The position numbers and the translations under genes are program-made. Below are positions 9,052-21,169 of a stretch of 64,000 bases of DNA, in pieces. Source of the DNA: Pseudopyrenochaeta lycopersici (taxonomy: Eukaryota > Ascomycota > Dothideomycetes > Pleosporales > Pseudopyrenochaetaceae); NCBI GenBank assembly GCA_003313425.1, contig NHZP01000021.1, positions 930,001 to 994,000 on the forward strand. Direction: 5' to 3'. The notes under the pieces were generated by a model. The model worked only from the letters and a program-made list of their open reading frames with translations, was not told the DNA's origin and searched no databases. Each line of letters starts with the position of its first letter. The first letter of the stretch is position 1.

Positions 9052-10157
9052 CCCTCGTGATCATGATGCGTGTTGTGAACATTGTAATTCAAGTGTGTCA
9101 GAACCCATCTACGGTACTATTCCTCGGCGCCAGTTCTACATCTGAGACACTATCTTTGTATCTTCATTGCAACTTGTTGAGCTGAAGCCAGGATTTTCAT
9201 CCGCTCTGCTTTTCGTTGCAAGCTGGCCAATATAGACTTTGAGCGAAGCAGGATTATATTGAGTAGGTTCTGGATTATTCAGAACTATTCGACTTCAACA
9301 TCGTGAAAGAAAAACTGCAACACTGTAGAAAAGTTTTGCAAAGCTACTATTATAACAGCCCCAGACTTAGCTTCTGTTCTTGTTGCCAAGTGAAAGAGAA
9401 CTATCACCACTTTCCCCCACGTACTGAGAGTCACATTAAAGCTAGAAAGCTATGATATTGTCCAAAAAAACAGGGACTGCTATAACCTAGTAGCATAGAT
9501 TATATTAGCATAGAAGTCTCATGGTAAATGTGGTAAACTTGAGCTATGCGTCAATTGAGAACGCTTGCCTTTCATATGATGCCACACTTCGCTCCTTCTC
9601 TCCTTCAGTCGCATAAATGTTGTCAGCTTCGGTTTTATAGACAGGCTATCAGTGAACATACCCAGCTGTAGAATTACGCATAATAGTCATATATAAAGCG
9701 CATATCGTGCTTTTATGGCAAGCAATGGCTGAATGGTAGGGGAGATGAAGGAGACGCGTAATCCCTTAGGGTACTGAAAAATTAGAAGCATAATTGCTGC
9801 TATTTAGCAGCATCAAGAGTAGTTAATGTAGTTGCGGATGTAACTGACGTCTGCCGCAAGGCTAGAATTGCAGTTGAGAATAGTTCGCTCCTCTACCTCA
9901 CTCTGTGGCTATTTCTATAGCGTTACTGTACAGGGGCACCTTCTTTTATGAAACATTTGCTAGAGAGTACAAATATCTTCATTGGTAAGATTATAACTAC
10001 TTGTTATTAAGTATTTCTCCAAAAATGCAGAAGCTTGTCATTCTCGTAAGGGGTATTAAGCTTCTAAAGACCATCTTCCCCATCGAACTTAACAGTTTTG
10101 ACTTCTTGCTAATGTGCATATGTGCGTCACCACCTAATAACTTAAGAAAATCGGAAC
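9052..10157. other. Intergenic region, nothing recognised
   Basis: AT-rich non-coding stretch at the 3' side of the NLR gene. I see no gene, no clear inverted-repeat element and no RNA gene. Confidence 0.5.
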
Positions 10158-13100
10158 TTAATCCTGCTCATGCAAAGCGAGTATCTTGGAATAATGTGAG
10201 CGGCATGCACGTGTAGTCGGATGATCCTTCCCAAGGACAGCGCTGAATCCAGTGTATGCTCTCTCGTACAAAACAACAGATTCATCGTAGCGGCCCCTAT
10301 TACCAACGATATGAGCAAGACAGTATGCGCTGGTAATTGTGTCTGGATGATCTAGCCCAAGCACCTTCTCTCGCTTCGCCAGGGTCTGTCTGTTCATCAA
10401 TTCTGCCTCCTCGTACTTCCCTTGACTGTTTAGCACTAGCGCCAAGTTGTTCATGCTCATCAGTGTGTCCGGATGGTCTAGCCCAAGTACCTTCTCTTGC
10501 TGCGCCAGCGTCTGTTTGTTCATTAATTCTGCCTCCTCGTACTTCCTCTGGCTATCCAGCACTAGTGCCAAGTTGTTCATGCTTATCAGCGTGTCTGGAT
10601 GGTGTAGCCCAAATACCTTCTCTCGTTGCGCCAGCGTCTTCCTGTTCATTAATTCTGCCTCCTCGTACTTCCTCTGCCTGTTCAGCACCAGCGCTAGGTT
10701 GTTCATACTTACTAGCGTGTCTGGGTGGTCTAGCCCTAGCACCTTTTCTCTTTGCGCGAGTGCCTGCCTGTGTAACAATTCTGCCTCTTTGTACTTCCCC
10801 TGGCTGTATAGTACACTGGCTAAGTTGCCCATACTCATCAGCGTGTCCGGATGGCCTAGCCCAAGCACCTTCTCTCGCTGCGCCAGCGCCTGACTGTGCA
10901 TTAATTCTGCCTCCTCGTACTTCCCCTGGCTGTCCAGCACTAGTGCCAAATTGTTCATGCTTATCAACGTGTCTGGATGGTCTAGCCCAAGCACCTTCTC
11001 TTGCTGCGCCAGCGTCTGTCTATGCATTGATTCTGCCTCCTCGTACTTCCCCTGCCTGTTCAACACCAGCGCTAGGTTATTCATGCTTATCAGCATGTCT
11101 GGATGGTCCAGCCCAAGCACCTTCTCTCGTTGGGCTAGGGCCTGCATATGTATTGATTCTGCCTCTTTGTACTTCCCCAGGCTGTATAGCACACTCGCTA
11201 AGTTGCCCATGCTCATTAACGTGTCCGGATGGTCTAGCCCAAATACCTTCTCTTGCTGCGCCAGCGTCTGCCTGTTCATCAATTCCGCCTCCTCATACTT
11301 CCCCTGCCTGTTCAGCACTAGCACCAAATTGCTCCTGCTTACTAGCGTGTCTGGATGGCCTAGCCCAAGCGCCTTCTCTCGTTGCGCCAGCGCCTTTCTA
11401 TGCATTGATTCTGCCTCTTCGTACTTCCCCTGGCTGTATAGTACACTTGCTAAGTTGGCCATACTCATTAGCATGTCTGGATGGTGTAGCCCAAGCGCCT
11501 TCTCTCGCTTCGCCAGGGTCTGCCTGTTCATTAACTCTGCCTCCTCGTATTTCCCTTGACTATCTAGCACGAACGCCAAGTTGCTCATGCTCACCAGCGT
11601 GTCTGGATGGTCTAGGCCAAGCACCTTCTCTCGTTGCGCTAGCGTTTGCCTATGCATTGTCTCCGCTGCCTTGTACTTTCCCTGACCCCAAAGTGCTTGT
11701 CCCACCTCATTCATGCTTGTGAGTGCCTGATTATATCCCTGCACTATATTACTTTCTGTTAAAGAAAGTACTTGTCGGTGGGTTGTCTCCGCAGCTGAAT
11801 ATTGCCCTAGTCTTGCTTGGCATCGCCCTATTCGCTCTAAAATCGAAATTCTCGCTTTGTCGCTTAGCATGCCGTCTGATCTGGCCACGTAGATTGCGTG
11901 AGGTAGGTACGTTGCCCACAATTCCATCCTCTCATACCCACCGTACGGTATTAGCTCCTCAATTCGGTCCGCTGCTTTAGCTGTCCAAGCCTTCTGTGCA
12001 TCATGACCGTTCAGCCACCATGCAGACACCATGTGGACCAGTCGATGCATGTCAAAGATTCTCTCACTTTTTAGTCTGTGTAGGACCAGCCGGCGCTCTG
12101 TAATAAAAGAATATCCTTTCAGCGTCCCAATTGCTTTAGCTTGCTCTAATACGGAGCCTCCAGAAGGCAACATCGAATGGGGAATATTAATGCGATTAAT
12201 GCACGCCATAAAAGAAAGATATTCTGCAGCAAGTGGGTCTTGCCTTCGTATCTGATCGACCGAGATTAGCCACGTTTTGGCAATCGTGCTTTCTGCCTCT
12301 TGGTACCTGCTTGTGTCTTCAAAGTGCTCTCTGAAAAGCTCGGCCTCAGTACCTTTTGTTTGTAATAACGAGACGTATCCAGATGCCGATATATCATTAT
12401 TGTTGATAAAAGCAGCTGCTTGTACAATAGCAAGCGGCAGATATGTTAGTGCCTCTAGCAATATTTCTATAGCATTTTCTTCGTCGAGCAACGAGGGGTT
12501 CGATATCCGGCGTGCTAGCAATTGCCAAGCTTCAGTTTTGCTCATATCATTAAGCTCTAAGACACTGCTTGGGGTCAAACATTCAGCAGCTTTCCTGCTT
12601 CGTGTAGTGAAGAGGATCCTGCCCGCATTACTGTATGGGAGGTATTCGTACAGTCGATCCTGCCTCAAAGCGCCACTAGCGCCGTTCATGAGGACACCGG
12701 GGTCATCAGCATTGTCGACAACCATCAACCAATCACACACTCTATTTGAATTTAATATATCTTTCACCAGTTGTTTGATATCCGCGTTGTCATCCGTGAT
12801 CCCTGGTATACGAAGGCGGAGCCCGATCTCCCGATACGCAAGCTCGAAGCTCTCTTGGCTCATGGCAGGTACCCAGAAAAGTAATCGTCCGGCATTTCGT
12901 GCCAGGGCGCGGTATGAGAATTCTGTAGCAAGCGCCGATTTTCCACAGCCTCCTAGACCGTATATGGTCATGCGTCGGTGAACGTTGGGAGTGAAGAGAA
13001 ATTGCTCAAGAGATTGTAGCTGTTCTTCTCGTCCGATGAAAAGTTCGTTCCTTGGAAAGAGTAACGAAGAGCCTACAGACCGTCAGCTGCATAATGACTG

Positions 13101-13909
13101 ATAGGAATGCTACTTTGCTCATACAGGAACGTACTTGCTAAGTTTTGCACAATTTCTGTTCGCTGCCCTTCCCGCCGCCTCTGGATCTCCTCTTTCAGCC
13201 GTAAAGTGGCATACGCTTCTCCTTCCCCGTATATAAGCGGTAAGAAAACCCCGTAGATTCCTAGAAGGCAGTATACTATATCTTCCTTTAGTGTTGTTTG
13301 GCGTTTAGCTACCCAGCTCATACGCTCCTCAACAGTAAAGTCAGTAAGGTTCTGTCCTCTTAATGCTTCAACAGGAATCTTAGTAATCTCATAGAGTTCT
13401 TGCTCTAGCGATATTTTGCTACCTAGTCGCTTAGCCTCTTTAGAAAAGAACTCAACAACAGGCGGCGCTAGAATCTCTTGCAACGTCCAACCGCGCGTAA
13501 ACCATCGGCTCCGTCGAAAAGCTTCCGCCCACGTTATCCGGAATGCCTGGGCATCAATAACCTCATCTGGGACCTGGACATCTGATAGGTATACATAGCA
13601 CTTGCTTGCTCGCTGATACCAGCGGAACATAGAATTAATAGCAGTATTGAGCTCGTTGCTAGCAGACTTGTCAATGCAGCAGGTATCTACCCAGAAATAA
13701 TCGAGTCTATCTGCTGCCGCTCTTTCGCCACAGAAGCGGATTTTGGCGTAGCCAGTCTTGTTCTTCCCTGTACCAGCCAATAACTCGTCGTACGTAACTT
13801 CTTGACCTTCGGTCCAGGTGTGCGATAGAATGGCATACGGAGGAGGGTCGTCATTGTTGAAAGAAATCAACTCGAAATCGTCGGCCGCTAAGCGCTTTAG
13901 AAGACGCAT
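10158..13909 (-). CDS. HET-NB-ARC-TPR NLR-type protein (heterokaryon incompatibility / immunity receptor)
   Basis: Two exons (13135-13909 and 10158-13072) joined by a 62-nt intron (donor GTACGT, branch GCTGAC, acceptor TGTAG) give 1229 residues. The splice removes a stop and joins NLA to SSLLFPRNELFIGREEQ in phase. Residues about 1-250 are a HET domain: YAILSHTW, DYFWVDTCCIDK, WFTRGWTLQEILAP. Then comes an NB-ARC NTPase: P-loop GLGGCGKS (about 297-304), Walker B WLMVVDNADD (about 373-382), sensor-like GRILFTTRS and the GLPLA-like motif YLPLAIVQAA. From about residue 660 a TPR domain includes ten almost identical 42-residue units. Fungal proteins of this plan sense a ligand through the repeats and trigger cell death through the HET domain; the ligand here is unknown. 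All key motifs are intact, so the gene looks functional. ATG 13909 is preferred over an upstream in-frame GTG. Confidence 0.95.
10359..11618 (-). repeat. Ten tandem 126-bp TPR repeats inside the NLR gene
   Basis: Ten consecutive units of exactly 126 bp (42 codons) encode GLDHPDTL-SMNNLALVL-SQGKYEEAEL-type TPR motifs, followed by a diverged eleventh unit. Units share long identical stretches. They differ mainly at a few codons: D/H/G after GL, T/M after HPD, L/S after EAE, N/H and R/K/S in the next helix, R/Q before EK. Equal length and near-identity point to recent duplication or gene conversion. Copy number probably varies between strains. Confidence 0.92.
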
Positions 13910-14635
13910 CACGGCGCTCGCATGTTCTCCTGGGTTCTAGGAACAAAGAATGCTACTGGAGCTTGACTGTAGTAGAAGTGTTATCGTTGTGTGCTAGGAA
14001 GTACAGACCATGGGTAGGTCTCGGAGGTGCTCGAATTGCGTACCTCATGTATTCCAGCACACAGGCCTGTGCAATCTGGGGTGCTCATTGGGTGTACGCT
14101 CAGCGGCCAGCTCACGTGTGCGGGGCTCAATGTGGCTGTTGTGCCTTGGCACGAACTGGGGTGCGCTCTCCGCTCGAAATTTCAAGTATCGGCATTTTGG
14201 AGAACGAGCAAGATCGTCCATACCCCCTAGTTCATTGTTGACCTTGTTTATCTTTCTAAGCACGATCAGGACGTATCTATGGAGGAACGTTAGCGGTTAT
14301 GTTATACCACACGCGGTAATGCGGTATCGTGTACAAGGCAATCTTCTCAGAGTAGAAGTACCACACCGCATGGCTATCTTGCACAATTTCTGAGCAATAA
14401 CAGCCACAGGTTTAGCGCAAGACGCTCTTTTGTTGTAATGCTATTGTCAGAATCCATTGACATAAACTGGATGACAATGCGATGTGGGATGTAGTTCAAT
14501 GTGCACGAAGTATTATAAACGAAAAATATGGGTGGAAAGCTCTTGGGGAACAAAACAGCAGACCTCTAGTGTGTCATAAAATTAAGCTATTCCCTCTCAA
14601 TACAAGACAGTATGTCCATGTTAAATTACATCTTC
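13910..14635. other. Promoter-side intergenic region of the NLR gene
   Basis: It holds the upstream region of the leftward NLR gene and the 3' side of the MFS gene. The short open frames here have no recognisable content. No gene seen. Confidence 0.5.
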
Positions 14636-16495
14636 TTAGAACATCTGCCTGTTCCTCATCTCAACAGGGAGGAACACCATCACAAAAGCGGAGAGCCAGA
14701 TACCACCGGCACCGAGCCAAAGAATGCCAGAACTCTGCTCAGCAAGGAACTGCGCGCCAGCATAAGGCGCAACAATTCCAGCGAGACGACCCATGCATGA
14801 TAGCATACCACTGACGCTGCCACGATAGCTAGTGTCGAAGAGTTCCGGTGCGGATGCGTATAGAACAGCGTTGAAGTACTGTTCAATGATTAGTGAGAAT
14901 TTATTGCCTGTGCTAGGGAGGCGCTTACAGTCTGCATGATATATTCGAGTGCATTGAGGCCGACAAAACCTGCCGTAGACTTGACCTGAGTATACATCGC
15001 CATGGAGAGACCTTGACAGACGGCAGAGAAGACGAGTGACCATTTTCGCCCAACCAGGGGCATCTGTACCGAGACCAATGCGAGAACCGCACCGAGAATT
15101 CCTGGCGTATAGATAATAATATATTGTTGATATGTGTCGGACACAGTTCCTTGGCCATTCGAAACATTGTTACGTAGTAGTATGATGGGTAGAAAGGCGC
15201 CTGCAAGATTGAAAGACCAGTAATTGCCCTTGTTCATTTAGTTTTTGGCTTCCCACAATTTATAAGGGATGTTTACCATGTAAGCAATTGCGAGTAGCAC
15301 AAAAATGAAGCACGACAGCTTATTGGTAAAGATTCCTTTCAATCGACGGAGCTCTTTGCCGAATCCTTTAGCAACATTTTTGGTGGTCTCTGCTGTTGTT
15401 TGTGGCCCAGCCGTGGATGCGATTGCGTTATTAGAGGTATGCGAATCTGTCTCATCTATGGCGGCGAACATCTCCAATGTCAGGGTTGGAGGCGGCGCCC
15501 TATTGAACTTAGCAATCTTGTGAAGAACCTCAATTGCTTCAGCTTCTTTGCCTCTGCTTAGCAAAAATTTAGGCGATTCATGGAAGCGGAAAACGAAAAA
15601 TCGGAGAAAGAAGATTGTCAAAGTCATGCATCCCAGCACAATCACTTCGTAACGCCACCCCATATTGCTTGAGACCGTACAGCATGCCTCTCCCGGACCG
15701 ACAGTTCTACAGGATGGCAGCTCCACGTCACAGCGCCATTTGGCTGCAGTGCCGTATGCGATTGCGGATGCTACAACAACGCCAATGGGTTGCCACATAG
15801 AGAGAAGTGAGACAAGAAAGCGGCGGCTTTGAGGAAGGAATTCGAGAGCGATTGTCGCATCGATTGGAATATTACCTCCAAGGCCGAGTGACGCAAGAAA
15901 GTAGATACCGCAGATTGCAGCATAGTTGTATTTGGGAGCGGCCTAAACTTCAGTTAATTCTACGCATTGAGTGGTAATTATGCAATTGGAGATGTCATAC
16001 CAAAAGGAGCCCAAAAACCGAGGTGATCAAGCAAGTTAGATTGAATGCCCATTTCCTGCCGATAATATCGACCAGCAGTCCGAAAAACAGTGCGCCCAAA
16101 GCCAAGCCTGCATTGGCGCACGCAAAGATGGTTCCAGTATCTGCATCAGCAACGCCCATCTCTTGATAGACGGCAGAGGCAATCAAACCCACACCCTGCG
16201 CCCAAGCCAGATCGAGAAAGTAGCCAAAACCACAGAGGAACCAGATGCATATTTGGTATCTGCCGAGACCGAATGCGTCCAGCTCCGCATTTATGAGTGC
16301 AGCCTTCTTTTCAAACGTGTTTAGCGGATTTGCTGCCGTACCTTTGATGATAGCACCAAAAGACAAGTCCGCCGAAGATATTCGCTCTAATTCATTGTAT
16401 ATTGGGATTTGTACGCCAGAGTGTGGTTTTTCCAGGTTCTGTTTGTCATCTCTGGGTAGGTACGCCTCAGCGCTTTCACTAGATTTAGAGGCCAT
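14636..16495 (-). CDS. MFS transporter, sugar/phosphate-porter-like
   Basis: Four exons (16001-16495, 15277-15942, 14929-15228, 14636-14878) encode 567 residues with about twelve membrane spans. Motif A of the superfamily is visible after the second span as GLLVDIIGRKW. The N-terminus (about 75 residues) and the central loop (about 270-330) are hydrophilic and cytoplasmic, as in the family. All introns are in phase: 58, 48 and 50 nt. The 48-nt intron (15229-15276) contains an in-frame TAA and could be misread as a nonsense mutation, but a GTAAAC donor, a CTAAAT branch and an AAG acceptor remove it and give AIAYMGNYWSFNLAGAFLP. Motifs such as LGLGGNIPIDATIALEFLP resemble phosphate/organic-substrate symporters of fungi, but the substrate cannot be told. 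The start is the only ATG before the first span in a good context. Confidence 0.9.
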
Positions 16496-19274
16496 TTTGG
16501 CTGGCGATGCTGAGAATGTCGTAGTTGCTAAAGCAGTCAGATGACTACGCGTAAGGAAGGTGAGTGGAAGTCGTTATGTGGGATTGTAGTGCTGGTACCT
16601 TGGGGTACGGTAGGTAATATACGAGCTGGGTAGCTCGTGAACCGCAACACTAATCGCGTAGTCGGATCTAAGCGAAAGAGATTGCGATCTAGTCCGTCGA
16701 TTCTAGCCTTTGTACGTCTGAATGATGCATGGGACCGTTGGGTGCCTTCGATTCCAACACGGCACGGCTTCAATTGATTGGTCGGTACCGGTCGGTACTT
16801 GTAATCATGACGACACTCAAAGCATCTAACGCCTGCCTTTGTCTCTAACACCAGTGAAAGTGTCTTCGGCTTATCCGTAGTAAAGTAAAATTCAGCAAGA
16901 CTAGGAAGATACACTAAGATGTATGACATGAACTGAGAGAGGTCTAGCCATGTTAGGCTGGCACGGGAGGTAACAAGCACAGAGTCACTGCACGCTATTT
17001 GGGCAGGTTCTGCCCACCAAAATATTTCGTTGTCTACATAATCAGGCAGTTTTGAAAGCAGATTTATCGTTCTGCAATAGAATGTGATCTGCTTGCACTT
17101 AAACTGCGTTGAACCCACAATCTCCAATGATCACTCTTATACCATACGAACGCTCCGCAGTCTATTTGGGCGATGTTTGCCACAAGAAGCTACTTATAGC
17201 CACTCATTTATAATTCCTCTTATCTACAGTCTTATTGGCATAACAGACTTGTCTGTGCGCCGCTTGGTACAGAGTATGAAAGATACGCTTTTTCTATGAC
17301 GCCATAGCAATCCTACCTTATCTCGAACCGAAGTGTCTACCATTCAGAACCTGCTACCAAGTTTCCTTGTACTTTCTCCTTTCCTTCAATTTAAAATTCT
17401 CGTGGCTCGTGGCTCAAATCGAGCCGCTGCCCGGTTTCCTTTCATTCCTTGTTGCGTTGGCGAAAGAGTCATGTTTAGGGAGTATATTGGCAGAAGGGCA
17501 AACTCATGACCTACATACGCGAACATATTTCAATTCGCACTCAAATCCTTTATAGTTGCATGATTTGACTGAGAAAGCGCCCATCGGCCTCAGAATCTGA
17601 TGTCTTCTGATGACAGGAACGTTCGCCTGCATTACTTGATAACTACATCATTTCCTGGCGCCTCGACCACATGTGCATGTGGGGCAGCAGCTGATTCAAC
17701 GCAGCTGATATGAGACTTTCCATGTATTTTGTCGCTAAACGCAAGAAAACTAATGGGAAGAGGTTCTCATACCACAAAATCTCGTATCCTTGACTTTAAT
17801 ATATCGTAACTCTTTCACCTTCGGCCAACGGCAGCAGCTCATACCATATCTCATTCGTTGGCTTCTCACTTCCGCTGGACGTATGCAAATTCAAGCAAGA
17901 GCTTCAGCAACTGCCCCCCTTGATCTTCTAGGATCAAATAGTTAGGTCTACCATACGTTGTAAGTGATGGACATTGCGACAAGTTTCAAGGTGGCTGGAG
18001 AACTTGATGACTTTTAGTGAGCAGGAACTACGCTAATTTGATCACGAACAGAATGCCAATGCGATTGCACAGTCATTTCTCCCTGATACGGCAGTGCATT
18101 TTGATCCTCTAAGTCCAACTCAGTTGTCTTCGTTGGTGCTTTCGAATGTCTATCCCAGGCATGGCGTCCCTCAACTTGCAGATTAGTCACGCGCAGTCCC
18201 TTCCGAGAGAAATACTTTTTTAGTGCAACCGTCCTTGCGGTCACGATATGCTGTCGAGTTGCTCTGTCTTAGGTTCTAGATTAGGCCTACTAGAATCATG
18301 TTGCCAGCCTGTTCCACGAATTCGAGCTTCTTTTTCACGCCTAGCAATTGTACGAATTTCAATACCCAGGAATCGTGTGGGAAAGTGGCCATTTCACTTC
18401 TCTTGCCCCTATCACTACCAATGGAAAGCGAGTAGGTCCATGTCAAGGCTTATCGCGAATGAAGTTAGGACCAATGAGCTTGTACGATCATGGGACATTC
18501 AAAATGTATTGAGGAGTATGGACACCGGCGAGTAAGAGAAGAAGCAGACACTAACAGAAGGATATTATGGTCTGCGACAAAGCGACTGTGGGTGGTCCGA
18601 TATGGCTAATAAGGTTTGGCCAGAGATCGCGTGAGACCGTTGCAATATCAGTGCAACAGTCTAAGAGCTGTGGTTCAAGCATCATGCAGTCACACACAAA
18701 AAGTCCGCCTTCGGCCCAGGACATCGATTCCGTGTCAGAATGGTTGAGAGGTCACATCGCGGTATATTGGTTTGCTGCTGGCAAACGCCGCGCGATCCTC
18801 GGGAGCGCCCAACCGGACCCTACTCCAGGCGCGGTGTGGAGATGGAAAATGGAGATCGACAGGCACCCAAGACCTATAGTATCCTGCACGCTCGCCTGAT
18901 CGCTGGCGATCTTACCCTTGGGATGCCCACGTTTGTCGCGAAGGTAATCCGGCTCCCCGCATGTACGAAACATCAGCAAATGCCCGCCGAGCTTGAGGAG
19001 TTAGTCTACAATCCTTTTCCGCAGCGAAGATGCCAATACTCGTCTCAGCCAATACTCGCGCATCACACAAGGCTGAGGCTAACCAAATCATCGTGAGAAG
19101 CACGCCACAAATGAACCTCGTATTGAGAACCCGTTGACCGGCATTGTCCGCAGCTGCTGTAGCAGTATGATGCATCGCTGCACCGACGCATTTCGGGGAG
19201 CTTGGAGCCGTGAATCGATGTTTTAAGATGTTGGGACATCCTCGCGTTCTCTGGAGGCACTCAAAAGTTTCAAG
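16496..19274. other. 2.8-kb divergent intergenic region
   Basis: It lies between the leftward MFS gene and the rightward BBE gene. The longest open frame (16537-17127, minus) begins with TTG, has no recognisable domain and overlaps the MFS promoter, so I do not call it. Nothing else convincing was seen. Confidence 0.45.
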
Positions 19275-20827
19275 ATGCGTTTCTCGGCCTTACCGCTACT
19301 TTCGCTCAGCTGGCTCGTATTCGGCGCCACAATCGCGTTTGGGGAAGAAACCTCATCAACATGCGACCAACTAGCTTCAGTCCTACCAAACAACACATTC
19401 TATCCTGAGGCTCCGACGTACAATGCCTCAATCTTTTCATACCCGTTTCTTCAATCCCGACTACGCCCAACATGTATAGTCCGACCAAAGTCTACACATG
19501 ATGTTTCCACAGCTGTCAGCATACTAAAGGAAAGCAATTGCACCGACTTCGCGATTAGAGGCGGGGGTCACAATGCCAATGCGGGGTCCAACAACATCCA
19601 AGATGGTGTAACAATCGACATGCAAAGCTTGAATGGCGTCGAAGTAGCAAGAGGCGATGAAGTAGTTAGAGTCAGTGCCGGCGCGATCTGGCAAAACGCT
19701 TATGATGTGGCGGAGAAGCGCAATTTGACGGTATTGGGAGGACGCATTGGAGTTGTTGGTACTGCTGGATACTTAACAGGCGGTAAGTCGCTTAAAGCAT
19801 GCGTGTATACCAACCGCCATTTTAATCATGCTCTCTAGGTGGAATCGCATTCTTCTCTCCAGAGCATGGCTGGGCTTGTGACTCAGTAGTTAACTTCGAA
19901 GTCGTGCTTGCAAGCGGCGAGATTGTGAATGCAAACGCTACTTCTCGACCCGATCTCTACGCAGCACTCAAGGGTGGCCAAAACAATTTTGGCGTGGTCA
20001 CGCGTTTCGATCTGAAGGCTTACCCAGCGACTCCGATTTGGGGCGGAAGGATCATCTTTGGGCCAAATGCCACTACGCCTCTACTCACAGCCTTCACCGA
20101 GTTCAAGAGCGGCGAGTATGACCCATATGCGGCTGGTTGGGTCACAGTAAGGTACAATCACACCGCTGCGACCTTTAACCCAGTGAGCATTATGTGGTAT
20201 ACTAAGCCAGCGCTTAAGCCAGGTGCCTTGAAGCAGATTACAGAGGTCAAGCCACAAATTTTGAATGGCATGGTGGAAGCGCCTGTCAGCGAGCATACAA
20301 GGAACGCATCTCGAGCCGTGACTGCTGACCCGAAGCGAACTATTTGGGCAACCACATCGTTTTCGGTTTCGCCTACTATCGTGCATCGCATTCACGCTCT
20401 ATGGAAAGACCTTGTCCCCGAAGTCTCGAAACAGTATGCTTATGCCAAACCAGTCGCTGAGATAACATTCCAAGCTCTCCCTGCTCCGCCTCGAAATGGA
20501 GCACCACCCAACAGTTTAGGCTTCTCGGCCGACGAAACACCCGAGAAGGACCTCATCTTCCTCCAGATCATCTTCACGTTCGAAGATGCTGCCGCGACTG
20601 AAGGGTTTGAGGAGGCGCTCAAAGACTTCGTCAAGCTGATTGAAGATCTAGCCAAACAAGAGGGTGTACTGCACAGGTACAAATACCTAAACTTTGCGGC
20701 GTCGTTCCAGGATCCATTGGGTTCATATGGGACAGAGCAGAAACAGACTTTGAGAGAGGTGGCGAAGAAGTACGACCCCGAAGGCATCTTTCAAAAACAA
20801 GTACCTGGAGGATTCAAGGTCTTCTAA
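19275..20827 (+). CDS. Secreted FAD-linked oxidase, berberine bridge enzyme (BBE) type
   Basis: Two exons (19275-19782 and 19839-20827, 56-nt intron in phase) encode 498 residues. A signal peptide covers about residues 1-23. The FAD-binding (PCMH) domain follows at about 60-240, with RGGGHN at 95-100; His99 is the expected covalent FAD attachment site. Further family motifs are GAIWQNAYDVAEK, GRIGVVGTAGYLTGGG and KGGQNNFGVVTRF. The C-terminus carries the BBE motif around YDPEGIFQKQVPGGFKVF. Such enzymes oxidise sugars or secondary metabolites with oxygen as acceptor; the substrate here is unknown. Several N-x-S/T sites agree with secretion. There are no obvious biosynthetic neighbours, so a stand-alone extracellular role is likely. 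Confidence 0.95.
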
Positions 20828-21169
20828 GGGTAATTTTTCCAGCGTGGTATAATGCATTGGATCACGTTGGCGTCTTAGCTGCAATTCAGGTTGCAATAAC
20901 ACTCGTTTCGCCATGAAATTTATCTTTAATACTAGTCAATATGAATGGACGTCTTGCAACCCGAGATTATCATGTTAAATGGCAGCGATTGAGTCCTCAA
21001 CAAGTGATACTCTGTGTTAAGCATATCTAAGCCTTCGCATCATAAGGAGTACCCATACTACCAGTCTGATACTGGTCCATGAAGCGCCAATAAAGACACG
21101 GCGAACCCTGAACACAGTAAAGATGGCACGCTTACACAAGTTGAGCCATCATAATGACAGAAGCCACCA
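20828..21169. other. Convergent 3' intergenic region
   Basis: Short spacer between the ends of the BBE gene and the HNH-family pseudogene. No gene or element seen. Confidence 0.5.

Noticed and set aside
9350..9400. Second Tc1-like end (a TGTTGCCAAGT-like stretch)
   Set aside because: It resembles the Tc1 inner end at about ten bases only, with no CAGT terminus, no TA duplication and no inverted partner.
10359..11618. CRISPR-like regular repeats
   Set aside because: The 126-bp periodicity has no spacers; it is an in-frame protein repeat in a eukaryotic gene.
10337..11722. 461-codon open frame antisense to the TPR array
   Set aside because: It exists because the 126-bp repeats have the same antisense frame open in every unit. 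The composition mirrors the TPR codons, it starts away from any promoter, and no independent domain is visible.
13073..13075. Separate HET-domain gene ending here, next to a separate NB-ARC gene
   Set aside because: A 62-nt intron with proper donor, branch and acceptor joins the two frames in phase, giving one HET-NB-ARC-TPR protein.
15238..15240. Nonsense mutation (TAA) in the MFS transporter
   Set aside because: The stop falls inside a good 48-nt GT-AG intron that keeps the frame, so the gene is read as intact.
16537..17127. 196-codon minus-strand open frame
   Set aside because: It starts with TTG, has no recognisable domain and occupies the MFS promoter.
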